Source: CBDBBY01 sp965205055 (GTDB taxonomy: Bacteria > Pseudomonadota > Alphaproteobacteria > Rhodobacterales > Rhodobacteraceae). From it: a DNA stretch of 64,000 bases. The stretch is taken from contig OZ242030.1 of assembly GCA_965205055.1 (NCBI GenBank), positions 1,426,001-1,490,000 of the forward strand, written 5' to 3'. Below are positions 9,724 to 17,608 of the stretch, piece by piece. The position numbers were made by a program, and so were the translations under genes. The notes below the pieces were generated by a model, which saw only the letters and a program-made list of their open reading frames with translations, did no database searches and was not told the origin of the DNA. Within the stretch, counting starts at the first letter, position 1; each line of letters starts with the position of its first letter.

Positions 9724-9996
9724 GGCCCCGGTCCTATCAATTGGACACGCTGAACTCTGCATTCCACCTCTTGATCGCCTGCTGCCTTGCGATCAAGGGC
9801 TCCGCCAAATCCGACCGCCTGCGAGTCCGCGGTTGAAATGCCAGATTCCGGAGATCGAATCGGCAGCCGCTGCTCGGAATCCTTGGATTCTGGGTCGCGT
9901 GGACGATCTTTGTGCCGCAGATGCAGCAAAACCGCACCATAACGCATACGGAATGGTCTCCGAGTCAACAGTGGAAAATTGATAGGCTCCGAGGCG
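9724..9996. repeat. Diverged interspersed repeat, copy A
   Basis: The core 9752-9986 aligns over its full length, in the same orientation, with 11420-11647. By eye roughly three bases in four match. The edges carry inverted CCTATCAATT (left) and AATTGATAGG (right), so this copy looks like a short element with terminal inverted repeats. On the minus strand a short frame contains a CxCG pair (CICGTKIVHATQN) shared with copy B. It has no recognised protein and may be chance or a relic of a zinc-binding peptide. Confidence 0.62.
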
Positions 9997-10235
9997 GCCG
10001 GGTTCCGGGTCTGAATGGTCTGGAGACGTCGATCCGCGATCACCCGATCGCCGTCAGGGTGAAGGTCTACGCGGATCTGCTGGAGGCGAGCGACGTCATT
10101 CTTCCGCCTCCGCCCTGCTCGACTGGAACCTTGAAGCCCACTCCCGTCCGCATCGTCCGCCTCTCGTTTGCCCCGCGATGTCGCCGCGCCGTTCTTGCAT
10201 ACCTTGCAGTGGAATCTGGTGAAGAAGACAAGCCA

Positions 10236-10448
10236 CTAGTGGCAGGTTCGACTCATTGGAGTCCATTTGATTCTTGCTGGTTCCGGCACAGCGTCTACAA
10301 TTCCATCAAGCGGACTGAGAAGCCGATTTCGGAATGCATTGAACTGTACAAAGGAAAAGGTGTGAGAACCTGCGGCTGGTCGGCAAACTTTGAACGTCTC
10401 CTTTCCGTTCGCCAAATACGATACTACCTGACTACAATCTGCCACTAG
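10236..10448. repeat. 213-bp element bounded by a perfect 10-bp inverted repeat
   Basis: CTAGTGGCAG at 10236-10245 is the exact reverse complement of CTGCCACTAG at 10439-10448. Both ends terminate in CTAG. No transposase is inside. It directly abuts the MITE that begins at 10448, and shares its terminal base. The minus-strand frame across it shows no known domain. Confidence 0.5.
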
Positions 10449-10558
10449 AGCGTTTTTCACTAGTTTGAGACACTTTACCCATCCCGTATCCTGTTAAAGC
10501 CCAACGGAGATTGGAGAATTCTCAGATTAAACTAGGTCAACCCAAGTGAAAAACGCTC
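10448..10558. mobile_element. MITE copy 1 (111 bp), GAGCGTTTTTCAC inverted repeats
   Basis: The left end GAGCGTTTTTCAC is matched by GTGAAAAACGCTC at the right end, a perfect 13-base inverted repeat. The element is flanked by TA on both sides (10446-10447 and 10559-10560), a likely two-base target duplication. A near-identical element occurs at 42800-42913. It has no coding capacity, so it would need a transposase in trans; GAG ends with TA duplication fit the IS427 group of IS5-family elements. Its right edge supplies bases of a stop codon for the frameshifted brnA tail. Confidence 0.85.
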
Positions 10559-10918
10559 TAGATCACATTCTCATGCCCGAAATGGGTGTCAGCGGCGGAC
10601 CAGTTGGCCATGGCCCTATATTGTCTCGCGTTCAGCATTGCCTGTCGCAGGATTACGTTCATTCGGGATTGGCAGTCCTTGCCTCCGGTCTTTAGCCAAG
10701 CCGGCACATCGGTGTCCAGAAGGGCCGTGATCTGCTTCTTGACCGTACCGCAGGTAACGCACGTGCCGTTTCATCTTTGCAAGCTGTGCGTCGGTCAGCT
10801 CGGGGATATCGCTCGTGTCGACCTCATCGTCGGGCTTCGCGGCCAAGCGTTTGAGGTTGTCCTTCTGTGCTTCCGTCAAAGGCGGGAGCGTATCGCGTGT
10901 ATGTTTAACCGTCTTCAT
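10558..10918 (-). pseudogene. brnA: BrnA-family antitoxin, frameshifted
   Basis: The frame from the ATG at 10918 reads MKTVKHTRDTLPPLTEAQ and SDIPELTDAQLAKMKRH, characteristic of BrnA antitoxins (COG3514). After RYLRYG, near 10741-10752, the homologous sequence continues one base out of frame as TVKKQITALLD, VPAWLKTGGKD and RMNVILRQAML, the usual C-terminal DNA-binding segment. In the original frame translation instead runs to 10616 with unrelated residues. The shifted frame ends at a TAG whose first bases come from the MITE edge. The start overlaps the brnT stop as ATGA. The antitoxin is therefore probably defective in DNA binding, unless the shift is a sequencing error. Confidence 0.75.
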
Positions 10919-11208
10919 ATTCCTTCCTTATCTTTACGCGTTGCCGGACGAGCCGAAATGATGCGGATCAGTTCAACCGGCTCATCCGTTGACCCCTCCT
11001 CTATGAACGTGTGAGCTACCATGACTACGGTCAGCCCGTTGGTCTGGCCAATCGTCTGCCAACGATGTTCTCCGTCCTCAACGCGGTCCTGCACCGTAAA
11101 GTGTAACGGATCGAAAAACACGCGGGCCGCGACCTCAAAGCTTAGACCGTGCTTGCGCTGGTTGGAGAGGTTCTTGTTTTCGTCCCAAGTGAAAAGGGGT
11201 GACGTCAT
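10915..11208 (-). CDS. brnT: BrnT-family ribonuclease toxin
   Basis: A 97-residue protein with the BrnT pattern FTWDENKNLSNQRKHGLSFEVAARVF near the N-terminus and a late RIISARPATRKDKE, containing the arginine/lysine residues that in the family form the RNase site. BrnT is the toxin of a type II module and is usually neutralised by the adjacent BrnA. Here brnT appears intact while brnA is frameshifted. The start is an ATG at 11208 with no obvious ribosome-binding site. A palindrome lies 23 bases upstream. Confidence 0.88.
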   Translation of the reverse strand: MTSPLFTWDENKNLSNQRKHGLSFEVAARVFFDPLHFTVQDRVEDGEHRWQTIGQTNGLTVVMVAHTFIEEGSTDEPVELIRIISARPATRKDKEGI

Positions 11209-11230
11209 TAAGGAAATATAACTACAAATA

Positions 11231-11245
11231 AGTTGTTACACAACT
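11231..11245. promoter_or_regulatory. Possible BrnA operator upstream of brnT
   Basis: AGTTGT-TAC-ACAACT is a perfect six-base inverted repeat with a three-base spacer. It lies 23-37 bases before the brnT ATG, inside an AT-rich promoter-like stretch. BrnA autoregulates its operon in characterised systems; the assignment to this palindrome is inference. Confidence 0.4.
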
Positions 11246-11393
11246 GCGCATTGCTCTGAGGGTGCGGTCCATTTTCTTTGGTTATGCGGCTGGTGCGCTA
11301 CAAGCCCTCCATTCGAGGAAGTCGGGCCAGCACCTGTTTTCGAAGCAGCATCTGATTGCGAGCGCGGCGTTGGCTTCCGCTTTCGACCAGTGG

Positions 11394-11660
11394 CGCCCGG
11401 CCTGCCAATATGACAGATTTAACTCTGCGTTCCGCCCGTTGGCGGCCTGCTGCCGAGTGGCCGAAAGCTCCGCCGAATCCGACAATCCTCGGTCGAAGCG
11501 CCGGATTCCAGAGGTCGAATCGGCGACAGCTCCTCGGGATCCTTAAGTTCTGCGTTGCGTGGACGATCTTCGTGCCACAGATGCAGCGAAACCGAACCAT
11601 AAGGGCACACGGAATGATCACCGAGTCAAGCGTGGGAAATTGATAGGCCCCGGTCACCGG
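11394..11660. repeat. Diverged interspersed repeat, copy B
   Basis: The core 11420-11647 aligns with copy A (9752-9986) in the same orientation, ending in the same AATTGATAGG motif followed by a GC-rich CCCCGG. The left inverted end is degraded compared with copy A. The minus strand again encodes a short CxCG-containing peptide (FRCICGTKIVHATQN), out of frame with its own continuation. No transposase is seen. Confidence 0.6.
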
Positions 11661-12004
11661 CGCAATGGTCTTTGAGCAAGGCCAACTTACTCCTATCCAA
11701 TTCAAGAGTGAACAATGCCAAATGGTCGCCGAAGCAAAACAACTCATCGACCAATGGCGTCGATTCAGGAACCTGATCGCCAGTCGCGAAATTTCTTGTC
11801 AGTCATTCCAAATCATCCGATAATTGCCACATGCGTCGAACTTTTAAATTTCAGGGATGGGCTCGTTCTGAATTTGGACCATGCTATTTTGCTCCCGCTG
11901 CCGGCATTCGCGACGGTCAGTGACAGGAAAAACAGACTTTTAGCCTTGCCCCAATCGCGGCGGCGGCAGGCGTTCTCGACCCGCGCATCAAGCGAAGCAC
12001 AGCG
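11661..12004. other. Intergenic stretch, no gene seen
   Basis: Between repeat copy B and the exonuclease gene. Frames here are short, without family resemblance or ribosome-binding sites. It presumably carries the promoter of the downstream gene. Confidence 0.5.
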
Positions 12005-12907
12005 GTGACTTCCTTCAATGCAATCGACGTGGAAACCGCGAACGCGGATCGATCCAGCATTTGCCAGATTGGAATCGTCCAAGTCCGGGACGGAAAACTC
12101 GGCGATGAATGGTGTACGCTGGTGGATCCGGAGGATTGGTTCGATTCGTGGAATGTCTTCATTCACGGCATCGACGAAAAAGCGGTCGAGGGCGCACCGA
12201 CGCTTCCAGACCTGCACACGGAATTGATTCGCTGGCTGGAAGAAGCTGTGATTGTGAGCCATACTTCCTTTGACCAAGTCGCGCTGGAGCGAGCATATGC
12301 AAAATATGGCCTTTCGCAGCTAAATTCCGTGTGGCTGGATAGTGCGAAGGTCGCAAGACGGGCCTGGCCGGACAAATTCGGCACTCGTGGATACTGCCTC
12401 AAGAAGCTTGCGAAACATTTTGAAATTGAATTCGAGCACCACAACGCTTTGGAGGACGCCAGGGCGGCGGCGCAAATCCTATTGAAGGCCGTCGAGGCTT
12501 CAGAACTGGGCATCGTAGGCTGGCTTCAGCGAGTCAAGGGCCCAATTCGCCCTTCGAAAGGGAAAAATCCTGCATCTGTGGCCCGAACCGGGTCTGAGGA
12601 TGGACCGCTAAACGGAGAAACTGTTGTCTTCACGGGAGCGCTGCAAATATTGCGAAGCAAAGCGGCTGATCTTGCTGCCAGCGCGGGTTGCAACGTTTCA
12701 GACAGCGTGGGCAAACGAACTACAATCTTGGTAGTTGGAACGCAGGAAACTCATAGGTTGAATGGTTACGACAAGAGTTCCAAACACCGAAAAGCCGAAC
12801 GGCTGAACCGCGATGGAGCAGGAATCCAGATCCTTACCGAAGAAGATTTCCTTTATTTGGTTGGCAGAAATCGCATTGAAGCCAATGCGAACGGTGGCCA
12901 AAGATAA
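12005..12907 (+). CDS. DnaQ-like DEDDh exonuclease fused to a C-terminal BRCT domain
   Basis: A 300-residue protein from a GTG start. Residues 4-165 form a DEDDh 3'-5' exonuclease: D8 and E10 in AIDVETA, D90 in SHTSFD, and H146/D151 in HHNALEDARAAA. Residues about 203-285 match a BRCT domain (GETVVFTGAL, LAASAGCNVSDSVGKRTTILVVG), the type seen in NAD-dependent DNA ligase. A basic linker joins them. This combination is known in scattered bacteria and phages; a role in DNA repair or element defence is inference. It lies in an accessory island with no operon partner. Confidence 0.85.
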   Translation: MTSFNAIDVETANADRSSICQIGIVQVRDGKLGDEWCTLVDPEDWFDSWNVFIHGIDEKAVEGAPTLPDLHTELIRWLEEAVIVSHTSFDQVALERAYAKYGLSQLNSVWLDSAKVARRAWPDKFGTRGYCLKKLAKHFEIEFEHHNALEDARAAAQILLKAVEASELGIVGWLQRVKGPIRPSKGKNPASVARTGSEDGPLNGETVVFTGALQILRSKAADLAASAGCNVSDSVGKRTTILVVGTQETHRLNGYDKSSKHRKAERLNRDGAGIQILTEEDFLYLVGRNRIEANANGGQR

Positions 12908-13059
12908 ATATCCTGATCGCGTCAATTGAAGTAGAGGTTGGGGCGGTCATGCTGAACGCCATCTGCGACGCAGCGATAACGAGTGCCATCTTTAGCCGCC
13001 TCGCGCACCTTTGCAAGATCATTGGGTGCATCCCATTTTCTTGGGTTAGGCTGCTGCGG

Positions 13060-13203
13060 TGTGAATCGGCATGCAAACATGCCCCTTTTGAGGACACGAC
13101 CGGCGCTCAAGGCTGATCCCCTATTCGATGCGTGTTCTACTGCTCTCTTGATGATTCGGAAGAGCGGGGCGGGGGATGCTCGGGGTGGACGAGATCGGAG
13201 AGG
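13060..13203 (+). mobile_element. IS21-family left-end relic upstream of a RES toxin gene
   Basis: It begins TGTGAATCGGCATGCAA and aligns base for base with the left end of the IS21 relic at 40591-41043 (opposite strand). In both copies 116 bases separate the terminus from the istA ATG (here 13176, reading MLGVDEIGE). The istA homology stops after about nine codons, immediately before the RES start codon at 13207. Only the promoter-bearing end and the first codons survive. Confidence 0.75.
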
Positions 13204-13206
13204 CGG

Positions 13207-13917
13207 ATGATTTTGCACGATCCTGACGTTGCACGCGTCAGTTGGGCTCGCACCTATCGGGTCACCCGCTCCCGTTTTCCGTCCATTTATCCATTTGACG
13301 ACATAGCAGACCCGGCTGATTGGGATGCAGTCCTGTCTGCGGAAGCGAAGACCAATCCGCGTGTTGCGGAAAGCGTGGGCATGCTTGATCCAGTGCCGAA
13401 AGACCGGCGCGTTGCTGGCGAAGGCGCTTCTCGAGTTATGGCTCCTTTCGTTCATACATCGAAGAATCGTCCGAGCCGGTTCAGCAACGGGTCGTTCGGC
13501 ATCTACTACGCCGGAGACCGGATCGAGGTCGCTCTCTTTGAGACCACTCATCACCATGGACGATTCATGGCGGCTACCGGCGAGGAACTCGGATGGACAT
13601 CTGATTTTCAGGAACTTGTTGGAACGCTTGATGCCGCTCTTCACGATGTGAGCGATAGCGGTCTGTTCGAAGAAATCCACCAACCTGACGACTACGCCGT
13701 GCCGCAGAAACTTGGCGCCCGTTTGCGCGGTGAAAACTCCGATGGTCTCCTGTACCGAAGTATTCGATATCCTGATGGCATGGCCGTCGCACTCTTCTGG
13801 CCGAATGTCCCTGGCATTCCCGCGCAAGGCCGCCGCGTCTCCTATTTTTGGGACGGCAATCAAGTGTCCCGCGTCAGGAACCTGACAACCGGTGACGTAT
13901 TTTCGATTGCGGAGTGA
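13207..13917 (+). CDS. RES-domain toxin (NAD+ phosphorylase family)
   Basis: A 236-residue protein whose core matches the RES family, toxins that deplete NAD+ in RES-Xre modules. Seen: the early arginine in ARTYRVTRSRFPSIYPFDDI, the block PFVHTSKNRPSRFSNGSFGIYYAG, and the glutamate in EVALFETTHHHGRFMA. I chose the ATG at 13207 because family members start just before this arginine; the frame is open further upstream only through IS21-derived bases. The usual DUF2384/Xre antitoxin gene is absent; an IS21 left-end relic occupies its place. With no antitoxin in sight, the toxin is either silent, inactive or controlled elsewhere. Confidence 0.87.
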   Translation: MILHDPDVARVSWARTYRVTRSRFPSIYPFDDIADPADWDAVLSAEAKTNPRVAESVGMLDPVPKDRRVAGEGASRVMAPFVHTSKNRPSRFSNGSFGIYYAGDRIEVALFETTHHHGRFMAATGEELGWTSDFQELVGTLDAALHDVSDSGLFEEIHQPDDYAVPQKLGARLRGENSDGLLYRSIRYPDGMAVALFWPNVPGIPAQGRRVSYFWDGNQVSRVRNLTTGDVFSIAE

Positions 13918-14369
13918 CCCGGTTTGCCGATGGGAGATATCAGACGGCCGCTGAGGCACGTCGCCGGAGATCAATTCGCAAACCGCGTCAAAGCACGTGG
14001 CGGCTTGCGCTTCCCAATATCGTCTCGTCAATGCGAACGGCCTATTCAGCGGCTTCGCCCGCGGTGGAACAGTACAACTTTGCGAATGCCAATCGCCTTC
14101 GAAAATTCCCCAAAAACGCCGACATTGGGAGGGCTTCGCGGACATGCCGCCGCGCCCCATGAATCTTCGCATGCAAATGCAATTCAAGGAAAATTCATGT
14201 CTTTCTTTCAAGCCCTTGGGTATGCAGCCGGATTCGCGCAAGGAATCATGGAAAACCGAATTCAGGCGAGTTGACATAAAAAAAGATGATTGATTGTCTC
14301 GCGCGAACGCTTAAGTGATGGTATCGTCAATCAGTATCGAGCTTGACTGAAATTCATTAAGGGTTCGCA
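13918..14369. other. Intergenic stretch, no gene seen
   Basis: Short frames only, none with recognisable domains. Nothing convincing is seen apart from an AT-rich segment near 14275-14300. Confidence 0.5.
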
Positions 14370-14600
14370 ATGTATCACACAATTCGAAGGCATCAGCGGC
14401 TGACCAGAAACGACGTGATGAAAGAGTTGGAAGAGTTGAAAAAAAATATCGGCGCAGCTCGTCGGCCGTCGGACCTGCCACGGTATCCCCGCGATGCGAT
14501 GCGGAATGATCTGAACCGTATCGGACGGGACATGTACAAAGCAATGGAGGACTACAGTGCGGAAACCGCTCCGACAAAGGAAGGAGAGGATAATTCTTAG
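14370..14600 (+). CDS. Small hypothetical protein, 76 residues
   Basis: Not recognised. The composition is charged and helical, with a lysine/glutamate heptad-like stretch (VMKELEELKKNIG) and an acidic C-terminus. It begins at an ATG following a TTAAGG stretch. Its stop codon shares its last base with the first base of the next frame (a GTG start at 14600), so it may be translationally coupled with the DUF2335 gene. No domain assigned. Confidence 0.45.
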   Translation: MYHTIRRHQRLTRNDVMKELEELKKNIGAARRPSDLPRYPRDAMRNDLNRIGRDMYKAMEDYSAETAPTKEGEDNS

Positions 14601-15007
14601 TGAGCAAACTGGCACATCGTCAGGAAGCACCCCAATCATCAGAAACACTCGCCGAAAATACTCCTGCAGATGTACGTGAAGAAATCTTATCCGCTCATTA
14701 TACCCTGGGCCGCTCCCGCTGCCTTCAAGTTTCCGCGAGTACGACAAGGTTTTGCCCGACAGCGCCGAGCGCATACTCAAAATGGCCAAGAATGAAAAAT
14801 GGTCGGCTCGAATGGAACAAAGCAGCGCTTGATGGCGCCTTGAACGAAAATGCGCGTGGCCAATATTTGGGCGCGGTCCTGAGTGTCATCTTTGCGGTCG
14901 TTGCCCTCATTCTGGCCTTGCTTGAACGAGAACCTGCCGCATCCGCCTTCGCGGTCGCTTGCGCAGCGTCCGGGATTTATCACTTCAAGTCTTGGAAGCC
15001 CAAGTAA
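14600..15007 (+). pseudogene. DUF2335-type small membrane protein with two compensating frameshifts
   Basis: The single open frame of 135 codons hides a displaced middle. From about 14707 to 14829 the family-like sequence GPLPLPSSFREYDKVLPDSAERILKMA is read in the +2 frame, not in the open frame. From about 14830 the open frame resumes family sequence (ALDGALNENARGQYLGAVLS) followed by two hydrophobic segments and a basic tail. DUF2335 proteins have this proline-rich/helical domain followed by two membrane helices. Two indels that cancel leave the frame open but scramble about 40 residues. The product would keep its membrane part only. Confidence 0.68.
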
Positions 15008-15413
15008 CCGACCGCTGAAGAGATGCACTCCCAAAAACGGTCATATGCGACGATACCGGTCGAGTTTCTCCACCGAATCAACGCAGACTCCGTGCCCTGC
15101 TAGCGGCTGGCCCGGCCGCCGCCGTCCGCCTGTCAACATGCGCTCTCCGCACTATTTCGTTTGTCGCCAGACCTCCTATCGGCGACTCTCAAACCCGCTG
15201 TTTGAATCGCCCCGAATTTTCCGGAGAGCGCAATGTACCCTCCTAACCCCGAAAAGACGCTTGGCGGCGGGTTGTGCGCCATCCAAAATTAGGGATTTTA
15301 CTTTGGCATCGACAAATGAAAAATTGCCTTGAATCTCACTGCCCAAGACCGCGCCCGCATCGGAGATGCGATGGGTCGGCCTTGATTCGGTGTGAAGCAA
15401 AAGGGAGGACATA
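15008..15413. other. Intergenic stretch upstream of the flavin monooxygenase
   Basis: No gene recognised. A strong ribosome-binding site (GGGAGGA) ends the stretch, just before the ATG at 15414. Confidence 0.5.
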
Positions 15414-17216
15414 ATGGATACTGCTGAGGCACATGGCAAGGTTCAGGATTGGCTCGACCGGTTTGGCGCGGCACTTGACGCCCAAGACACCGCCAAGCTG
15501 ACAGCCTTGTTCAGTGAAGACTGTTACTGGCGCGACCTCATCGCTCTAACTTGGAACATTAAAACGATGGAGGGACGCGAAGCCATCGGAGACATGGCCG
15601 CGGCCTGCCTGTCTGGCACGCATCCTCGAAACTTCGCGATTGACGGCGACGTTGCAGAGGCCGATGGAGTTGTCGAAGCTTGGCTCACGTTTGAAACCGA
15701 CGCCGCGCGCGGCATCGGCCACGTCCGGCTGCAAGGCGACACGGCATGGACGTTGCTGACGACCGCGCAGGAGTTGAAAGGCTTTGAAGAACCGACCGGA
15801 GCCAACCGCATCAACGGCGTGGCCCACGGCAGCCATCGCGGTCGCGAATCCTATGTAGATGCTCGGGCACGCGAACTGCGCGAGCTCGGATACAAATCGC
15901 AACCCTACGTGCTGATCGTCGGCGGCGGCCAGGGCGGTATTGCGCTGGGCGCGCGGCTGAGGCGATTGGGCGTGCCCACGATCATTGTGGAAAAGAACGC
16001 CCGCCCCGGCGACAGCTGGCGCAAACGGTACAAGTCGCTCTGCTTGCACGATCCGGTCTGGTACGATCACCTGCCCTATCTGCCGTTCCCGAATCATTGG
16101 CCGGTGTTCTCGCCCAAGGACAAGATTGGCGACTGGCTGGAAAGCTACGCGAAAATCATGGAGTTGAACTACTGGACAAGAACAACTTGCAAATCCGCCC
16201 GCTTCGACGAAACCGCCAAGACTTGGACAGTCGCGGTCGACCGGGACGGCGAGGAAATCGTCCTCAAGCCCTCGCAATTGGTCTTGGCCACCGGCATGGC
16301 GGGCGTACCCAACATCCCCGATTTCCCGGGCCGTGACAACTTCAGGGGCGAGGTGCAGCATTCCAGCCTGCATCCGGGGCCCGATGCCTACAAGGACAAG
16401 AAGGTCGTCGTGGTAGGTTCCAACAACTCTGCGCACGACATCTGCGCGGCGCTTTGGGAAGCGAGGGCCGATGTGACCATGGTGCAGCGAACCTCCACCC
16501 ATGTGGTGAAATCGGAAACGCTGATGGAGCTGGCGCTTGGAGCGCTTTATTCGGAAGAAGCGGTCGCCAACGGAATCACGACCGACAAAGCCGACTTGAT
16601 TTTCGCTTCGATCCCCTACGCAGTTTTGCCCGCCATCCAGAAACCGCAGGCCGACGAGACGCGCGCCCGCGACAAGGGCTTCTACGACCGGCTCGAAAGT
16701 GCGGGCTTTCAGCTTGATTTCGGGACTGACGATACGGGATTGTTCTTGAAATACCTCCGGCGCGGATCCGGATACTACATCGACGTGGGTGCCTCCGAAC
16801 TGGTAGCCGATGGCAAGATCAAGCTCGTCGCCGGGCAAATGACGGAATTCACCGAGAGCGGCATCCGGCTGGACAACGGCGCCGAATTGGAAGCCGATCT
16901 AGTGGTGCTTGCCACCGGCTATGGATCCATGAATGGCTGGGCTGCGCAACTGATCAGCCGAGAGGTGGCGGACAAGGTCGGCAAGTGCTGGGGGCTTGGG
17001 TCGGACACGCCCAAGGATCCGGGGCCATGGGAGGGCGAGTTGCGAAACATGTGGAAGCCCACGCAGCAAGAGTGCCTGTGGTTCCACGGCGGCAACCTTC
17101 ACCAGTCCAGGCACTACTCGCAATTCCTATCTTTGCAGCTCAAGGCACGGATGGAGGGTTTGGCGACGCCGGTCTACGGCCTTCAGGAAGTGCAGGCCCT
17201 CTGTCGAAGAGCATGA
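15414..17216 (+). CDS. SnoaL-like domain fused to a flavin-containing NAD(P)H monooxygenase
   Basis: A 600-residue protein. Residues 8-125 resemble a SnoaL/NTF2-like barrel (DRFGAALDAQD, LFSEDCYWRDL). From about 165 a two-dinucleotide-domain flavoprotein follows: FAD motif VGGGQGG (169-175), LATGMAGVPNIPDFPG (291-305), and an NADPH motif VVVGSNNSAHD (332-342). This layout occurs in FMO/Baeyer-Villiger-like oxidoreductases of proteobacteria and yeasts. It would oxygenate a small organic substrate in the cytoplasm; the substrate is unknown. It stands alone, with GGGAGGA seven bases before the ATG and no obvious operon. Confidence 0.85.
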   Translation: MDTAEAHGKVQDWLDRFGAALDAQDTAKLTALFSEDCYWRDLIALTWNIKTMEGREAIGDMAAACLSGTHPRNFAIDGDVAEADGVVEAWLTFETDAARGIGHVRLQGDTAWTLLTTAQELKGFEEPTGANRINGVAHGSHRGRESYVDARARELRELGYKSQPYVLIVGGGQGGIALGARLRRLGVPTIIVEKNARPGDSWRKRYKSLCLHDPVWYDHLPYLPFPNHWPVFSPKDKIGDWLESYAKIMELNYWTRTTCKSARFDETAKTWTVAVDRDGEEIVLKPSQLVLATGMAGVPNIPDFPGRDNFRGEVQHSSLHPGPDAYKDKKVVVVGSNNSAHDICAALWEARADVTMVQRTSTHVVKSETLMELALGALYSEEAVANGITTDKADLIFASIPYAVLPAIQKPQADETRARDKGFYDRLESAGFQLDFGTDDTGLFLKYLRRGSGYYIDVGASELVADGKIKLVAGQMTEFTESGIRLDNGAELEADLVVLATGYGSMNGWAAQLISREVADKVGKCWGLGSDTPKDPGPWEGELRNMWKPTQQECLWFHGGNLHQSRHYSQFLSLQLKARMEGLATPVYGLQEVQALCRRA

Positions 17217-17608
17217 ACGCGCAGCGCAAAGACGCGGTCCGAACCTTCGGCCTTGCCCGAGGCCGGAGCGGCCGACACGATGGCAATCACAGTACATGAC
17301 AGGGAGCAATTGCGCCGGCCCTTCGTTTTTGTCCAGCTGCATGAACGCATCGTGTCCGCTTGAGGCCGCCGAAGCCGAAATTGGCTCAGATCCTGCTATT
17401 TTGATCTCGCATCTGGCCGGAATTCGACCGAAACTCATGCCCGCAGGCCCGGAAAGCTGCCTGAATCACACCGACAATCCGCCCCAGCATGAAATTCGAC
17501 GATTGTCGCCGGTGTTCAAATTTATGCCCGAGGGATGCTCAACCGATCTCGAAACCGCCGGATGTGCTTCAGTCGGGACCTCCGTCGCTCCGTCGCCTCG
17601 CAGCCACG
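17217..17608. other. Intergenic stretch between the monooxygenase and zur, no gene seen
   Basis: Convergent 3' ends lie on both sides. No znuC or znuB fragment could be recognised here, although these often accompany zur. No clear hairpin terminator found. Confidence 0.5.

Noticed and set aside
9912..10448. 178-codon plus-strand frame across repeat copy A and the inverted-repeat element
   Set aside because: It spans two different repeats and matches no family; reading through repeat boundaries makes coding unlikely.
11255..11300. Weak similarity of 11255-11300 to 13015-13060
   Set aside because: A few dozen bases resemble each other, just outside the IS21 terminus, but the match is too short and gapped to claim a repeat.
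12922..14277. 451-codon minus-strand frame over the RES gene
   Set aside because: The plus-strand RES toxin is clear. The minus-strand residues are a codon-position shadow; the short end near 12922-13081 shows no known domain.
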